64,000 bases of DNA, taken from contig NZ_RYZZ01000007.1 in assembly GCF_003989135.1 (NCBI RefSeq), positions 292,365 to 356,364 of the forward strand, given 5' to 3'. Both the position numbers and the translations under genes were made by a program. This DNA comes from Peribacillus cavernae (GTDB lineage: Bacteria > Bacillota > Bacilli > Bacillales > DSM-1321). Shown here piece after piece: positions 26,284 through 33,375 of the stretch. Positions within the stretch are counted from its first letter, which is position 1; each line of letters opens with the position of its first letter. The notes beneath the pieces are model-generated. The model had not been told where the DNA came from, ran no database searches, and worked only from the letters and a program-made list of their open reading frames with translations.

Positions 26284-27057
26284 TTACTTTGATGGAGCGC
26301 TTATTTCAGGAGATTGCTCCGTGTTTAGTTTGAATCGCTTTTGAAGGATCAGTGTTTGTAACATTAGAAACAATCCGCCGATCGACCAGTAAAGCGGAAG
26401 GGCAGCCGGTGCATTGAAGGAAAAGAATAAGATCATGACCGGCGACAGCAGCCCCATGGCTTTCATGCTGTTTTGCTGTTCGACTGGCATATTCTGCAAG
26501 GAAACCCTAAATTGCAGATAATAAATGATTCCAGCGATGATCGCCATGATATGGTCCGCGTGGCCGAGATTATACCAGAGGAAATTATGGGTAGCAATTT
26601 CGTGCGAACCTTTTATCGCATAATAAAAACCCATTAGAATCGGCATTTGAATCAGAGCCGGAAGGCATCCCATATTCAGTGGATTGATCCCGTGTTTTTG
26701 GTACAGCAGCATCATTTCCTGCTGGAGCTCTTTTTGTTTGACCGAGTCCTTCGTTTGTTTTATTTTAGCTTGAATGGCAGTCATCTCAGGCTTGAATGCC
26801 TCCATCTTGCCTTTCATGGTTTGCTGTGCCTTGTACTGTCTAATTGTCAGCGGCATGAGCAAAAGACGGATCAGCAGGGTCATGAGAATAATGCTGATGC
26901 CAAAATTGCCGTGAAAGATATCAGCAAAGAAATTGATCAGAGTTGTCATCGGATTCACAAGAACAGTATGAAAAAATCCGTCATTTTTCCCTGGCGACGC
27001 TGAACAGCCAGTTAAAGCCAGTACCAAAACCATAATCGATAGATAAATTTTTTTCAA
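26284..27057 (-). CDS. yidC: YidC/Oxa1 family membrane protein insertase, lipoprotein (YidC2/MisCB type)
   Basis: It inserts proteins into the cell membrane, with or without SecYEG. The 257-residue precursor has a lipoprotein signal ending in LTGC (about 15-18). Five transmembrane segments follow, with the cytosolic hairpin LTIRQYKAQQTMKGKMEA (about 92-109), the segment GINPLNMGCLPALIQMPIL, and YWSIGGLFLMLQTLILQK at the end. The start is TTG 27057 with AGGAGG seven bases upstream. That site lies inside a hairpin formed with the end of the 95-codon leader gene upstream, the arrangement of mifM-yidC2 in B. subtilis. Synthesis is probably raised when insertase activity falls. Confidence 0.92.
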   Translation of the reverse strand: MKKIYLSIMVLVLALTGCSASPGKNDGFFHTVLVNPMTTLINFFADIFHGNFGISIILMTLLIRLLLMPLTIRQYKAQQTMKGKMEAFKPEMTAIQAKIKQTKDSVKQKELQQEMMLLYQKHGINPLNMGCLPALIQMPILMGFYYAIKGSHEIATHNFLWYNLGHADHIMAIIAGIIYYLQFRVSLQNMPVEQQNSMKAMGLLSPVMILFFSFNAPAALPLYWSIGGLFLMLQTLILQKRFKLNTEQSPEISAPSK

Positions 27058-27063
27058 TATCGT

Positions 27064-27102
27064 TCCTCCTCGTTGTGTTAATCAGTTAACAAACGAAGAG
27101 GA
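27064..27102 (-). promoter_or_regulatory. hairpin burying the yidC2 Shine-Dalgarno sequence
   Basis: On the reverse strand TCCTCTTCGTTTGTTAA (27102-27086) pairs with TTAACACAACGAGGAGGA (27081-27064) through loop CTGA, with one G-U pair and one bulged base. The ribosome binding site GAGGAGG lies in the right arm. The left arm is the last codons and stop of the leader gene, so a ribosome stalled there would open the hairpin. Confidence 0.8.
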
Positions 27103-27373
27103 TGGACGGTTCATCCGAGTCATCGGGAGCTTGTTTCCTTCTGATATAGGACAGGAACCGGATAATCCCATTCCATTCCATGAATAGAAAAGGGATTCCA
27201 GAAGGCTTGCCTGAATGAATCCGGATGATGGCTTCCTTTCTGTGGAATGAAAAGGAATTGCCCTCATTAAAAAAATAAATCGCCGTCATAGGGAGCATGA
27301 TTGCCAGAAACCAGCCTGCCCACACAGCGTTGCGTATGGTGTTGTAATCTACTTCAAGAAATAATTCCCACAT
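27086..27373 (-). CDS. mifM: MifM-like leader: 95-residue membrane sensor peptide upstream of yidC2
   Basis: A 95-codon gene with ATG 27373 and GAGGGA five bases upstream. An N-terminal transmembrane segment (about residues 15-35) is followed by a basic region, RFLSYIRRK (72-80), and an acidic cluster DDSDE (84-88) close to the C-terminus. B. subtilis MifM has the same length, topology and position. It stalls the ribosome at a late acidic segment unless it is inserted into the membrane, thereby exposing the yidC2 ribosome binding site. Its sequence is not visibly conserved with MifM elsewhere, so assignment rests on size, acidic tail, location and the hairpin across its stop codon. Stalling itself is inferred. 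Confidence 0.72.
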   Translation of the reverse strand: MWELFLEVDYNTIRNAVWAGWFLAIMLPMTAIYFFNEGNSFSFHRKEAIIRIHSGKPSGIPFLFMEWNGIIRFLSYIRRKQAPDDSDEPSILFVC

Positions 27374-27552
27374 AGGAATCCCTCATTTTAAAAATCAGAT
27401 TAAATTTCAATTGCAACTATTATAACAACTTTTCTCTTAATAAGAAAACAATAATTCCATTGATAGAAACAGAACGTATTGGGCAAACAAATAATAGAGA
27501 TTAGCAAATTTGCCTTTTATTTAGTGCACTTTAGGAAGAATACGGTAAGGAA

Positions 27553-29061
27553 GTGTTGAGAAAGATGGAAATTATCCCGCTTCTCCATTCCATTAAGGAA
27601 CTCATTGTGAAGATTCCACCCATCCCGGAATATAATATTACTGGGATTGAAATGAACTCTCGTCATATAGACAAGGGTTATATTTTCACGGCCATTCCCG
27701 GTTTTACCTACGATGGGCATGACTATATCGATGATGCCATTCAGAGAGGGGCTGCTGCTATTGTCGGCGAGAAGGATCTGGATTTATCTGTGCCATACAT
27801 ACAAGTAACCAACAGCAGGGAGGCCGTTGCCCGACTTGCAGGCAGCTTTTACGGACATCCGTCAAAAAGGCTTAAATTGATTGGAGTGACTGGAACGAAC
27901 GGCAAAACAACCACTGCATATATGTTAAAGCATATATTAAATCAAGCCGGGTTTAGCTGCGCTTTGTTGGGAACTGTTTCATACATAATAAATGGAGAAA
28001 ACGTTGAGTCAGCCAATACGACTCCTGATGCGATTCAGCTCCAAAAACTTTTAGCAAAAAGCAAAGATGAATATGTAATAATGGAGGTTTCTTCGCATGC
28101 CCTGGACCAGCGAAGAGTGGAAGGCATAGAATTTGACTTTGGGATATTTACGAATTTAAGCCATGACCATCTTGACTATCATCATAGTATGGAAAATTAC
28201 TTCTCCGTCAAAGCAAGCCTATTCCTTGCCTTTTTAAAAAAGGGTGGAAAGGCGATCATTAATCATTTGGATGAGTACGGCGCGAGACTGTCAAAACTTT
28301 TACAAATGAAGCAGATTACGGCTTTCACTGTGGGAAAAGCTGCACATAACGACATTCGTATCGATAACGTCGAAATATCAGAAGGAAGCTGTTTCACCTT
28401 AACGGGGGGCGGTGTCCAGCATAGGGTAGATATGACTTTTCCCGGAATCCACAACGTGTACAATGCGGCACTCGCCTTTTCGACAGCAAAGCTCATCGGC
28501 ATTCCTGAAGAAGACATCATTGAGGCGCTTGAGAGCTTTGACGGTGTCCCTGGGAGGTTTGAGATGTATTCCCATCCAGCCGGGGCAACCTTTGTGATTG
28601 ATTATGCCCACACCCTGGATGCGGTGGAATATTGTTTAAAGACGGCAAAACAACTGGGCGCTAAGAGGATAGCTCATATCTACGGTTTTCGGGGCGGACG
28701 GGACATCTCTAAGCGGGAGAAGATCGTGAAGAAGTCTGCGGAAATGTGTAATTATTTCATTCTAACATTTGATGATTTAGACGGAATGAAAGAAGATGTA
28801 ATGGAAAAGGAACTTAGACAATTGGCATCGCAGTATGGAGGCGGCAAAGGAAAAGTGATTCCGGACAGGACCCTTGCGATTTTAGAAGCATGGCTTGATG
28901 CGTGTGATGGAGAATGGGTTATTATTACCGGTAAAGGACCCGAATACTATAAAGAGATATTCACAATGCCGGCACATTCCGATAAGGAAATGATAGAAGC
29001 GCTTTTACACGATCCTGGCCTGCCATCCAGTGACGGTGGAAACGGAGAGTTTTTAATGTAG
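27553..29061 (+). CDS. MurE-like Mur ligase lacking the DNPR motif
   Basis: A 502-residue Mur ligase resembling UDP-MurNAc-tripeptide synthetase. The N-terminal UDP-binding domain is followed by P-loop TGTNGKTTT (about 113-121), MEVSSHALDQRRVEG, TNLSHDHLDYH and the C-terminal domain. In true MurE the C-terminal loop reads DNPR (diaminopimelate) or a lysine equivalent. Here the place (about 405-411) reads TFDDLDG, and CGGDRD is changed to GFRGGRD. It therefore probably adds a different amino acid or acts on another substrate. Starts at GTG 27553, TTG 27556 or ATG 27565 are possible. It stands alone, 3.4 kb from cphA, which carries a related Mur domain. Confidence 0.8.
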   Translation: MLRKMEIIPLLHSIKELIVKIPPIPEYNITGIEMNSRHIDKGYIFTAIPGFTYDGHDYIDDAIQRGAAAIVGEKDLDLSVPYIQVTNSREAVARLAGSFYGHPSKRLKLIGVTGTNGKTTTAYMLKHILNQAGFSCALLGTVSYIINGENVESANTTPDAIQLQKLLAKSKDEYVIMEVSSHALDQRRVEGIEFDFGIFTNLSHDHLDYHHSMENYFSVKASLFLAFLKKGGKAIINHLDEYGARLSKLLQMKQITAFTVGKAAHNDIRIDNVEISEGSCFTLTGGGVQHRVDMTFPGIHNVYNAALAFSTAKLIGIPEEDIIEALESFDGVPGRFEMYSHPAGATFVIDYAHTLDAVEYCLKTAKQLGAKRIAHIYGFRGGRDISKREKIVKKSAEMCNYFILTFDDLDGMKEDVMEKELRQLASQYGGGKGKVIPDRTLAILEAWLDACDGEWVIITGKGPEYYKEIFTMPAHSDKEMIEALLHDPGLPSSDGGNGEFLM

Positions 29062-29164
29062 GGCAATCAATCCTTTTCATTTTACATCATAGTATATTTT
29101 CAAGGTTTGGATTGCTGGAATTCGGGAATTGGATACACATACGACCGAAAAGGAGTGATGTATT

Positions 29165-29491
29165 TTGGGAAATGCCTATGAAGTGAACAATACTGCAAAT
29201 GAAGGAAAAGTGGAGGAGAAACTGCAGTCTTTGAGCGAAGAGAAAAAGAATGAGGTTCTATCAAGTTTCGAATCGTTTAAGAATTATTTAGCCGATAAAG
29301 TTGCAAAAGGTGAAAGTCTGGGAATGAATGAGGAACAACTGGCTAAAACAGCGCAAAAAGTGGCAGATTATCTTGCGGATCATGAAGAAGCTCGTAATCG
29401 AGAGGAAAAACTGCTTCAGGAGTTATGGAAAGCGGGTAATGAGGAAGAACAGCATAAGCTGGCCCATATGCTTGTAAAGATGGTGCAATAA
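29165..29491 (+). CDS. DUF3243 domain protein
   Basis: A 108-residue acidic, helical cytosolic protein of the DUF3243 family (YmfJ-like). KGESLGMNEEQLAKTAQKVADYLADH (shortened: LGMNEEQLAKTA, then VADYLADH) matches the family core, and the C-terminal LVKMV is typical. The start is TTG 29165 with AAGGAG nine bases upstream; an ATG at 29157 is out of frame. Function unknown. It is followed by its own terminator. Confidence 0.85.
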   Translation: MGNAYEVNNTANEGKVEEKLQSLSEEKKNEVLSSFESFKNYLADKVAKGESLGMNEEQLAKTAQKVADYLADHEEARNREEKLLQELWKAGNEEEQHKLAHMLVKMVQ

Positions 29492-29496
29492 CAAAC

Positions 29497-29528
29497 AGGA
29501 GGCTTGCCAAATGAGGCGGCCTCCTTTT
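29497..29528 (+). terminator. terminator of the DUF3243 gene
   Basis: GGAGGC and GCCTCC form the stem, followed by TTTTG. Confidence 0.65.
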
Positions 29529-29640
29529 GATTCTTTTTAATTGAAAGTAACTTCAGTTGAACATAGGGTATGCGTGACAGGCACACATAGTCATTCGTCT
29601 ACATATGGATAAAGGGAAATTGAATTATGGGGTGAGATAA

Positions 29641-30108
29641 ATGAATGAATATGAATCTTTTTACCCAATGTTCCCTTATGACGGGGTAAATTACTATGAG
29701 CCGCAAAACAATCATCAACAGGACGAATTTGATTATGGAAGAAACACACCGCCACGCCCGCCATTCCAGGGCGGCCCGGGTTATGAAGGATACCCGCCTC
29801 CACGTCCGCCATTCCAGGGCGGATCTGGTTATGGAGGACCTCAGGGCGGCCCGCCGACATCCCCGCCTCCATCCTTTGTACCGCAAACGGCCCAGCAAAT
29901 AGGAATTCAAGCGGTTGATCCGGGTGCTTTGAGAGGATGCTTATACCGCTATACGTATGTATGGCTTAGAAATGGACGCTCGTTCTGGTTCTATCCGATT
30001 TTTATCGGAAGGAATTCTGTAGCAGGCTTCCGCTGGAGGCAGAACTCGCGAAGATGGGTATACTTTGGAATTGACTCCGACTTAATCCGATCTTTCCAAT
30101 GTTATTAG
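29641..30108 (+). CDS. Pro/Gly-rich protein with conserved aromatic C-terminal domain, function unknown
   Basis: A 155-residue protein in two halves. Residues 1-80 are Pro/Gly/Tyr-rich with two 16-residue repeats sharing PRPPFQGG; the DNA repeat has a 48-bp period. Residues about 95-155 form a compact domain rich in Trp, Tyr, Phe and Arg (LRNGRSFWFYPIFIGRNS, GFRWRQNSRRWVYFG) with cysteines at each end (GCLYRY and FQCY). Such layouts are common in spore-coat or surface proteins of Bacillus, but no named family is recognised. It is followed by a terminator. Confidence 0.75.
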   Translation: MNEYESFYPMFPYDGVNYYEPQNNHQQDEFDYGRNTPPRPPFQGGPGYEGYPPPRPPFQGGSGYGGPQGGPPTSPPPSFVPQTAQQIGIQAVDPGALRGCLYRYTYVWLRNGRSFWFYPIFIGRNSVAGFRWRQNSRRWVYFGIDSDLIRSFQCY

Positions 30109-30138
30109 GTTTTTATTGAGCGAATATGCAAGACAAAT

Positions 30139-30173
30139 CCCCTTTACTTTATCCTTTAAGGGGGCCTTTTTTT
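30139..30173 (+). terminator. terminator of the Pro/Gly-rich protein gene
   Basis: CCCCTT and AAGGGG form the stem, followed by GCC and a run of seven T. It touches the end of the converging GDPD gene. Confidence 0.6.
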
Positions 30174-31011
30174 ATGGCCTTTTTTGAAAAAGATCAGGGA
30201 AATCTGTTGTGATGCCGTCAAGGTTCATTCTTTCAAACTTTCGGATTTTCTTCTGATTGTTGACTGTCCAGGTAAAGGTTTTCATTCCATGTTCATGAAT
30301 CCTTTTCTTTAATTTGGCAGTCATCATGGTTTGCTTTGGATTGATAAAATGTGCAAATGCGGATAATTCTTTTAGCTTTTTCCCTGAGATGCCCTTCGGA
30401 TTATGCTTGATCAATACACCGACGGGAATCGAAGGCAAAAGTAAGTGAAGCTTTTTTACGGATCTAGTGTCAAAGGACTGAACCATGAGTATGGGAGTTT
30501 CCTTTTGATGCAGATTCCTTTTGATTATTTCACCTGCCAGCTTTTCTTCAATTCCTGGGTATTGAGAGGGTGTTTTTAATTCAATTAGGATACCTGCTTG
30601 TGGCAGAAGCCGATCAAGCAACTCTTCAAACGATGGTATGCATTCATTCTTGAAATCCCTGTGGAACCAGCTTCCCGCATCAAGCTGTCGCAGTACGGCA
30701 AAATCTTGATCACATACATAACCAATTCCATCCGTTGTCCGTTCAAGGGTAGGGTCATGGATAACAACAAGTTCACCGTCCCTGCTAAGCCGGATATCGA
30801 TTTCAATGAAATCTGCTCCAAGTTCAATTGCCTTTTTATAAGAAGCCATCGTATTTTCCGGGCAATAGCCGGCCGCTCCCCGATGAGCTATTTTAAGGGG
30901 AGAAAAGCTTTGAGGACAGCTCATCTTTCTGGCAGCCTGCTTTTTCATTCTTGAAAAAACGGCAATCAGAGTGGTAAAAAAAAGCAAGGAAATGAAAATA
31001 ATAAAAGCCAT
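30172..31011 (-). CDS. glycerophosphodiester phosphodiesterase (GDPD)
   Basis: It hydrolyses glycerophosphodiesters to glycerol-3-phosphate and an alcohol. An N-terminal hydrophobic helix (about 2-20) anchors the 279-residue protein in the membrane. The GDPD core follows: IAHRGAAGYCPENTMASY with the catalytic His and Arg, ADFIEIDIRLSRDGELVVIHDPTLERTTDG with metal ligands and the second catalytic His (given in two parts: FIEIDIRLSRDG and VVIHDPTLERTT), and FTWTVNN near the end. ATG 31011 has AAGGAAGGGG upstream; the ATG at 31044 lacks a site. Likely substrates are lipid- or teichoic-acid-derived diesters. Confidence 0.9.
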   Translation of the reverse strand: MAFIIFISLLFFTTLIAVFSRMKKQAARKMSCPQSFSPLKIAHRGAAGYCPENTMASYKKAIELGADFIEIDIRLSRDGELVVIHDPTLERTTDGIGYVCDQDFAVLRQLDAGSWFHRDFKNECIPSFEELLDRLLPQAGILIELKTPSQYPGIEEKLAGEIIKRNLHQKETPILMVQSFDTRSVKKLHLLLPSIPVGVLIKHNPKGISGKKLKELSAFAHFINPKQTMMTAKLKKRIHEHGMKTFTWTVNNQKKIRKFERMNLDGITTDFPDLFQKRP

Positions 31012-31065
31012 TCCGGACTGCCCCTTCCTTATTAAATAACCCATTTATAATTACCTTCTGGAGAT

Positions 31066-31113
31066 TTAGCAACCTAACTTAAATTTTAGCAACCAAATCA
31101 GAAAATCAGCAAC
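31066..31113. repeat. short array: YAGCAAC core every 20 bp
   Basis: TTAGCAAC at 31066 and 31086 and TCAGCAAC at 31106 are spaced exactly 20 bp. It lies between the divergent GDPD and DUF1659 genes. Confidence 0.55.
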
Positions 31114-31171
31114 ATGCATGCTACTTTTTCCTCCTTTCAAGTTATATAAGGAATGAAAGGAGGTGAGCGGC

Positions 31172-31390
31172 ATGGCGAACCAAAGTTTATATGCAAGCAC
31201 ATTAAGAGTCACGTATGAAACTGGGTTAAACGAAAAAGGTGAACCACAGCTTAAAAGAAAAGCATTTTCAAATGTAAAGACGTCCGCAACAGCAGACCAA
31301 TTATTGCAAACAGCCCAATCAATGGCCAACCTGCAGCAATTTATCGTCGTTGAGATTGCCCGTCAGGACACAGCAAGCATTATCGCCTAA
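31172..31390 (+). CDS. DUF1659 domain protein
   Basis: A 72-residue protein of the DUF1659 family. It starts at ATG 31172 with GAAAGGAGGTG upstream; an earlier GTG overlaps the site. The segments RVTYETGLNEKGEP and RKAFSNVKTSATADQLLQTA are typical. It is the first of three small genes (DUF1659, DUF2922, YvrJ) that recur together in Bacillus genomes. Function unknown. Confidence 0.88.
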   Translation: MANQSLYASTLRVTYETGLNEKGEPQLKRKAFSNVKTSATADQLLQTAQSMANLQQFIVVEIARQDTASIIA

Positions 31391-31422
31391 TTTTAACAGA
31401 AAAAGGGAAGGAGGTGAAATAG

Positions 31423-31641
31423 ATGGCAAAGACATTAGAAATGATTTTTGTTACTCAGGAAGGGAAAACCGCTTCGATTACAATTGAAGAACCGAAGGAA
31501 CCGGTAGATATCAATGCAGTAAAGCAGGCAATGGACGTGATCCTTGCAGCTAATGTATTTACCTCTCCATCAGGTGACTTCGTCGGCAAAAAGGGAGCAA
31601 GAGTCGTCGAAAGAAATGTAAATGAATATGAAGTAATCTAA
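31423..31641 (+). CDS. DUF2922 domain protein
   Basis: A 72-residue protein of the DUF2922 family, with the start AKTLEMIFVTQEGKTASI and the C-terminal GARVVERNVNEYEVI that are conserved in it. GGGAAGGAGGTG precedes ATG 31423 by about eight bases. It lies 32 bp after the DUF1659 gene and is certainly co-transcribed. Both proteins are small, share a strand-helix-strand pattern and may interact. Function unknown. Confidence 0.88.
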   Translation: MAKTLEMIFVTQEGKTASITIEEPKEPVDINAVKQAMDVILAANVFTSPSGDFVGKKGARVVERNVNEYEVI

Positions 31642-31732
31642 GCTTGCGTGCTGGGACATAGATGAGCTATCATCCAGACTTTCATCTATGGACCAGCCCT
31701 TAGTTGAAGGAAAAGAAAGGCAGGTGAATGAA

Positions 31733-31891
31733 ATGGATCAACTGCTGCCGTTTGTCAGTGACGTCGGATTTCCGATTGTGGTCACTCTTTATTTGCTTCA
31801 TAGAATTGAAGCAAAACTTGATGTCCTCAATGATACGATGAGCAATCTTCCAAACCGACTGCGGGATGGAATCCAGAATAAATTCAGCTAA
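31733..31891 (+). CDS. yvrJ: YvrJ family protein
   Basis: A 52-residue single-span membrane protein. The whole YvrJ pattern is visible: DQLLPFVSDVGFPIVVTLYL as the membrane segment, then HRIEAKLDVLNDTMSNLP as an amphipathic helix. ATG 31733 has AGGCAGGTG upstream; a longer frame from 31688 is unlikely. YvrJ is adjacent to the sigO-rsoA sigma factor genes in B. subtilis; here it ends the DUF1659-DUF2922 operon. It is closed by a very strong terminator. Confidence 0.85.
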   Translation: MDQLLPFVSDVGFPIVVTLYLLHRIEAKLDVLNDTMSNLPNRLRDGIQNKFS

Positions 31892-31944
31892 ACAAAACAG
31901 AAGGCAGTATGGATTTGTTGATCCCTACTGCCTTCTGTTTTGTT
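31890..31944 (+). terminator. terminator of the DUF1659-DUF2922-yvrJ operon
   Basis: A perfect 20-bp stem (arms 31890-31909 and 31925-31944) starts at the yvrJ stop codon; the right arm ends TTCTGTTTTGTTT. Confidence 0.85.
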
Positions 31945-31982
31945 TATATCATCGGAATGTGAAGCGGTTGATCGAACATAAT

Positions 31983-32020
31983 AAAAAGGCAAGCAGCATC
32001 AATAGCCGCCTTGCCTTTTT
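31983..32020 (-). terminator. terminator of ohr
   Basis: AAAAAGGCAAG and CTTGCCTTTTT form an 11-bp stem. T-rich ends on both strands mean it can act in both directions. Confidence 0.8.
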
Positions 32021-32023
32021 GGT

Positions 32024-32443
32024 TTATAAAACGGTAATGGTAACTTCGATATTTTCTCTTGTCGCTTTTGAATAGGGGCAAACCTGATGTGCTTGCTCGG
32101 CAAGATGTTGTGCTTCTTCCTTGCTTACCCCTGGAATCGAAACATCCAGCCGGACTGCTAATTTAAATCCGTTGTCCGCTTCGTCTTTTCCGATCGTCAC
32201 ATTGGCGGTTACCTCGGTTTTGTCGGCATTTACCTTTTCTTTGTGGATGACGAGATTTAAGGCACTGTCATAGCATGCTGCATAACCCGCGGCAAATAGC
32301 TGTTCCGGATTCGTTGCTTTCTCTCCGGAACCGCCCATTTCCTTTGGCATTCGGACATCAAAATTAATCACTCCGTCCTCAGATTGCACATGGCCTTCCC
32401 GGCCGCCGGCAGCGGTAACTGCTGTTGTATATAATGGCTTCAT
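32024..32443 (-). CDS. ohr: organic hydroperoxide resistance protein Ohr (OsmC family)
   Basis: A 139-residue thiol peroxidase that reduces organic hydroperoxides. The two redox cysteines are in AAGYAACYDSAL and HQVCPYSKATR, and the N-terminal KPLYTTAVTAAGGREGHVQS matches OhrA/OhrB. ATG 32443 follows AAGGAGATGTTTTG. No ohrR regulator is adjacent, so this may be an OhrB-type gene under stress control rather than OhrA. Confidence 0.93.
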   Translation of the reverse strand: MKPLYTTAVTAAGGREGHVQSEDGVINFDVRMPKEMGGSGEKATNPEQLFAAGYAACYDSALNLVIHKEKVNADKTEVTANVTIGKDEADNGFKLAVRLDVSIPGVSKEEAQHLAEQAHQVCPYSKATRENIEVTITVL

Positions 32444-32700
32444 CAAAACATCTCCTTATCTGTAAGATACACTGTAGTAATTCCCTAATATACTTTCGCT
32501 AAACTATGATAATTTTTTATATTGGGTGGCAGAGGTAATCAATCAACGGGGCATACCAATCATTCATTATGTTCGCTGCAGTTTTGATAACTTTACCTTT
32601 TTTCTAGATGATGTTGTTAAAATAGCAATGAGAATTCCTGCTTCATGGATGTTTAAGTTTTTGGGTAACGGATAGACTTGCGGATAAAGGAGGTTTTACA

Positions 32701-33156
32701 ATGAATAAATATATTTTACCAATCTTGATTGCCGGGACTTTTTTGGGAGGCTGTACACCTGAATCTGATCAGAGCCAGCCAAAAGGATCTGCCGAGGATC
32801 TCGAAACGATGCAGCAGACCCATGCAGTGGATGAAAACGGCTCTGAGAATCATGCTGATATTGTGCTGGGAGTAAATAAAGTACTTGCGAAAATAAAAGA
32901 ATTGGACACGAATAAGGATGACAATACGGATGCAAAATCTCTTAATGCAAACGGCAAACAGATCGAAGAGGAATGGGATAAGATCGAAAAGAAGGTAGAA
33001 AAGTCGTTTCCAGAAGACTACAAAAACATCGAAGAAAGCTTATATCCTTTGATTGCCGAATTAAAGAAAGCCGAGCCCGATGTAGCAAAAGTCAATGAGT
33101 GGAGTAATCAGACAAAAGCTAAACTTGATCTATTCAGAATGAAAGCCGGACAATAA
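32701..33156 (+). CDS. small lipoprotein, function unknown
   Basis: A 151-residue precursor with a lipobox LGGC (about 15-18), so it is probably anchored outside the membrane. The mature part is acidic and helical; the regions VLGVNKVLAKIKELDTNKDD and EEEWDKIEKKVEKSFPEDY suggest a small helical bundle. AAAGGAGG lies nine bases before ATG. Not assigned to a named family. The following 41-codon gene is 93 bp away and in the same direction. Confidence 0.8.
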   Translation: MNKYILPILIAGTFLGGCTPESDQSQPKGSAEDLETMQQTHAVDENGSENHADIVLGVNKVLAKIKELDTNKDDNTDAKSLNANGKQIEEEWDKIEKKVEKSFPEDYKNIEESLYPLIAELKKAEPDVAKVNEWSNQTKAKLDLFRMKAGQ

Positions 33157-33249
33157 AAGATTGGTGGATTTGACCAATGGCATTTTCTAATTGATGTTTC
33201 CCTTCCTGTAAAAGCGGGTAAGAAACTAACAAGAAAGGATGATGCTAAG

Positions 33250-33375
33250 GTGAGAAAAGGTATTATGAAACGAATCATGATTGCGGCGCTTCCGCTGGTG
33301 ATCAATGAGGTAAGAGAGTATATGAAAAACAGAAAGAAAGTCAAAAGAATACAACAGGTGAATACGGTGAAATAG
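33250..33375 (+). CDS. 41-residue basic hydrophobic peptide, hypothetical
   Basis: GTG 33250 follows AAAGGAT about nine bases upstream. The product begins with an amphipathic-hydrophobic stretch (RIMIAALPLVINEVREYM) and ends very basic (KNRKKVKRIQQ). It is followed by a weak hairpin with a T run (33375-33405). Peptides of this look occur in Bacillus genomes; function unknown. Confidence 0.45.
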   Translation: MRKGIMKRIMIAALPLVINEVREYMKNRKKVKRIQQVNTVK

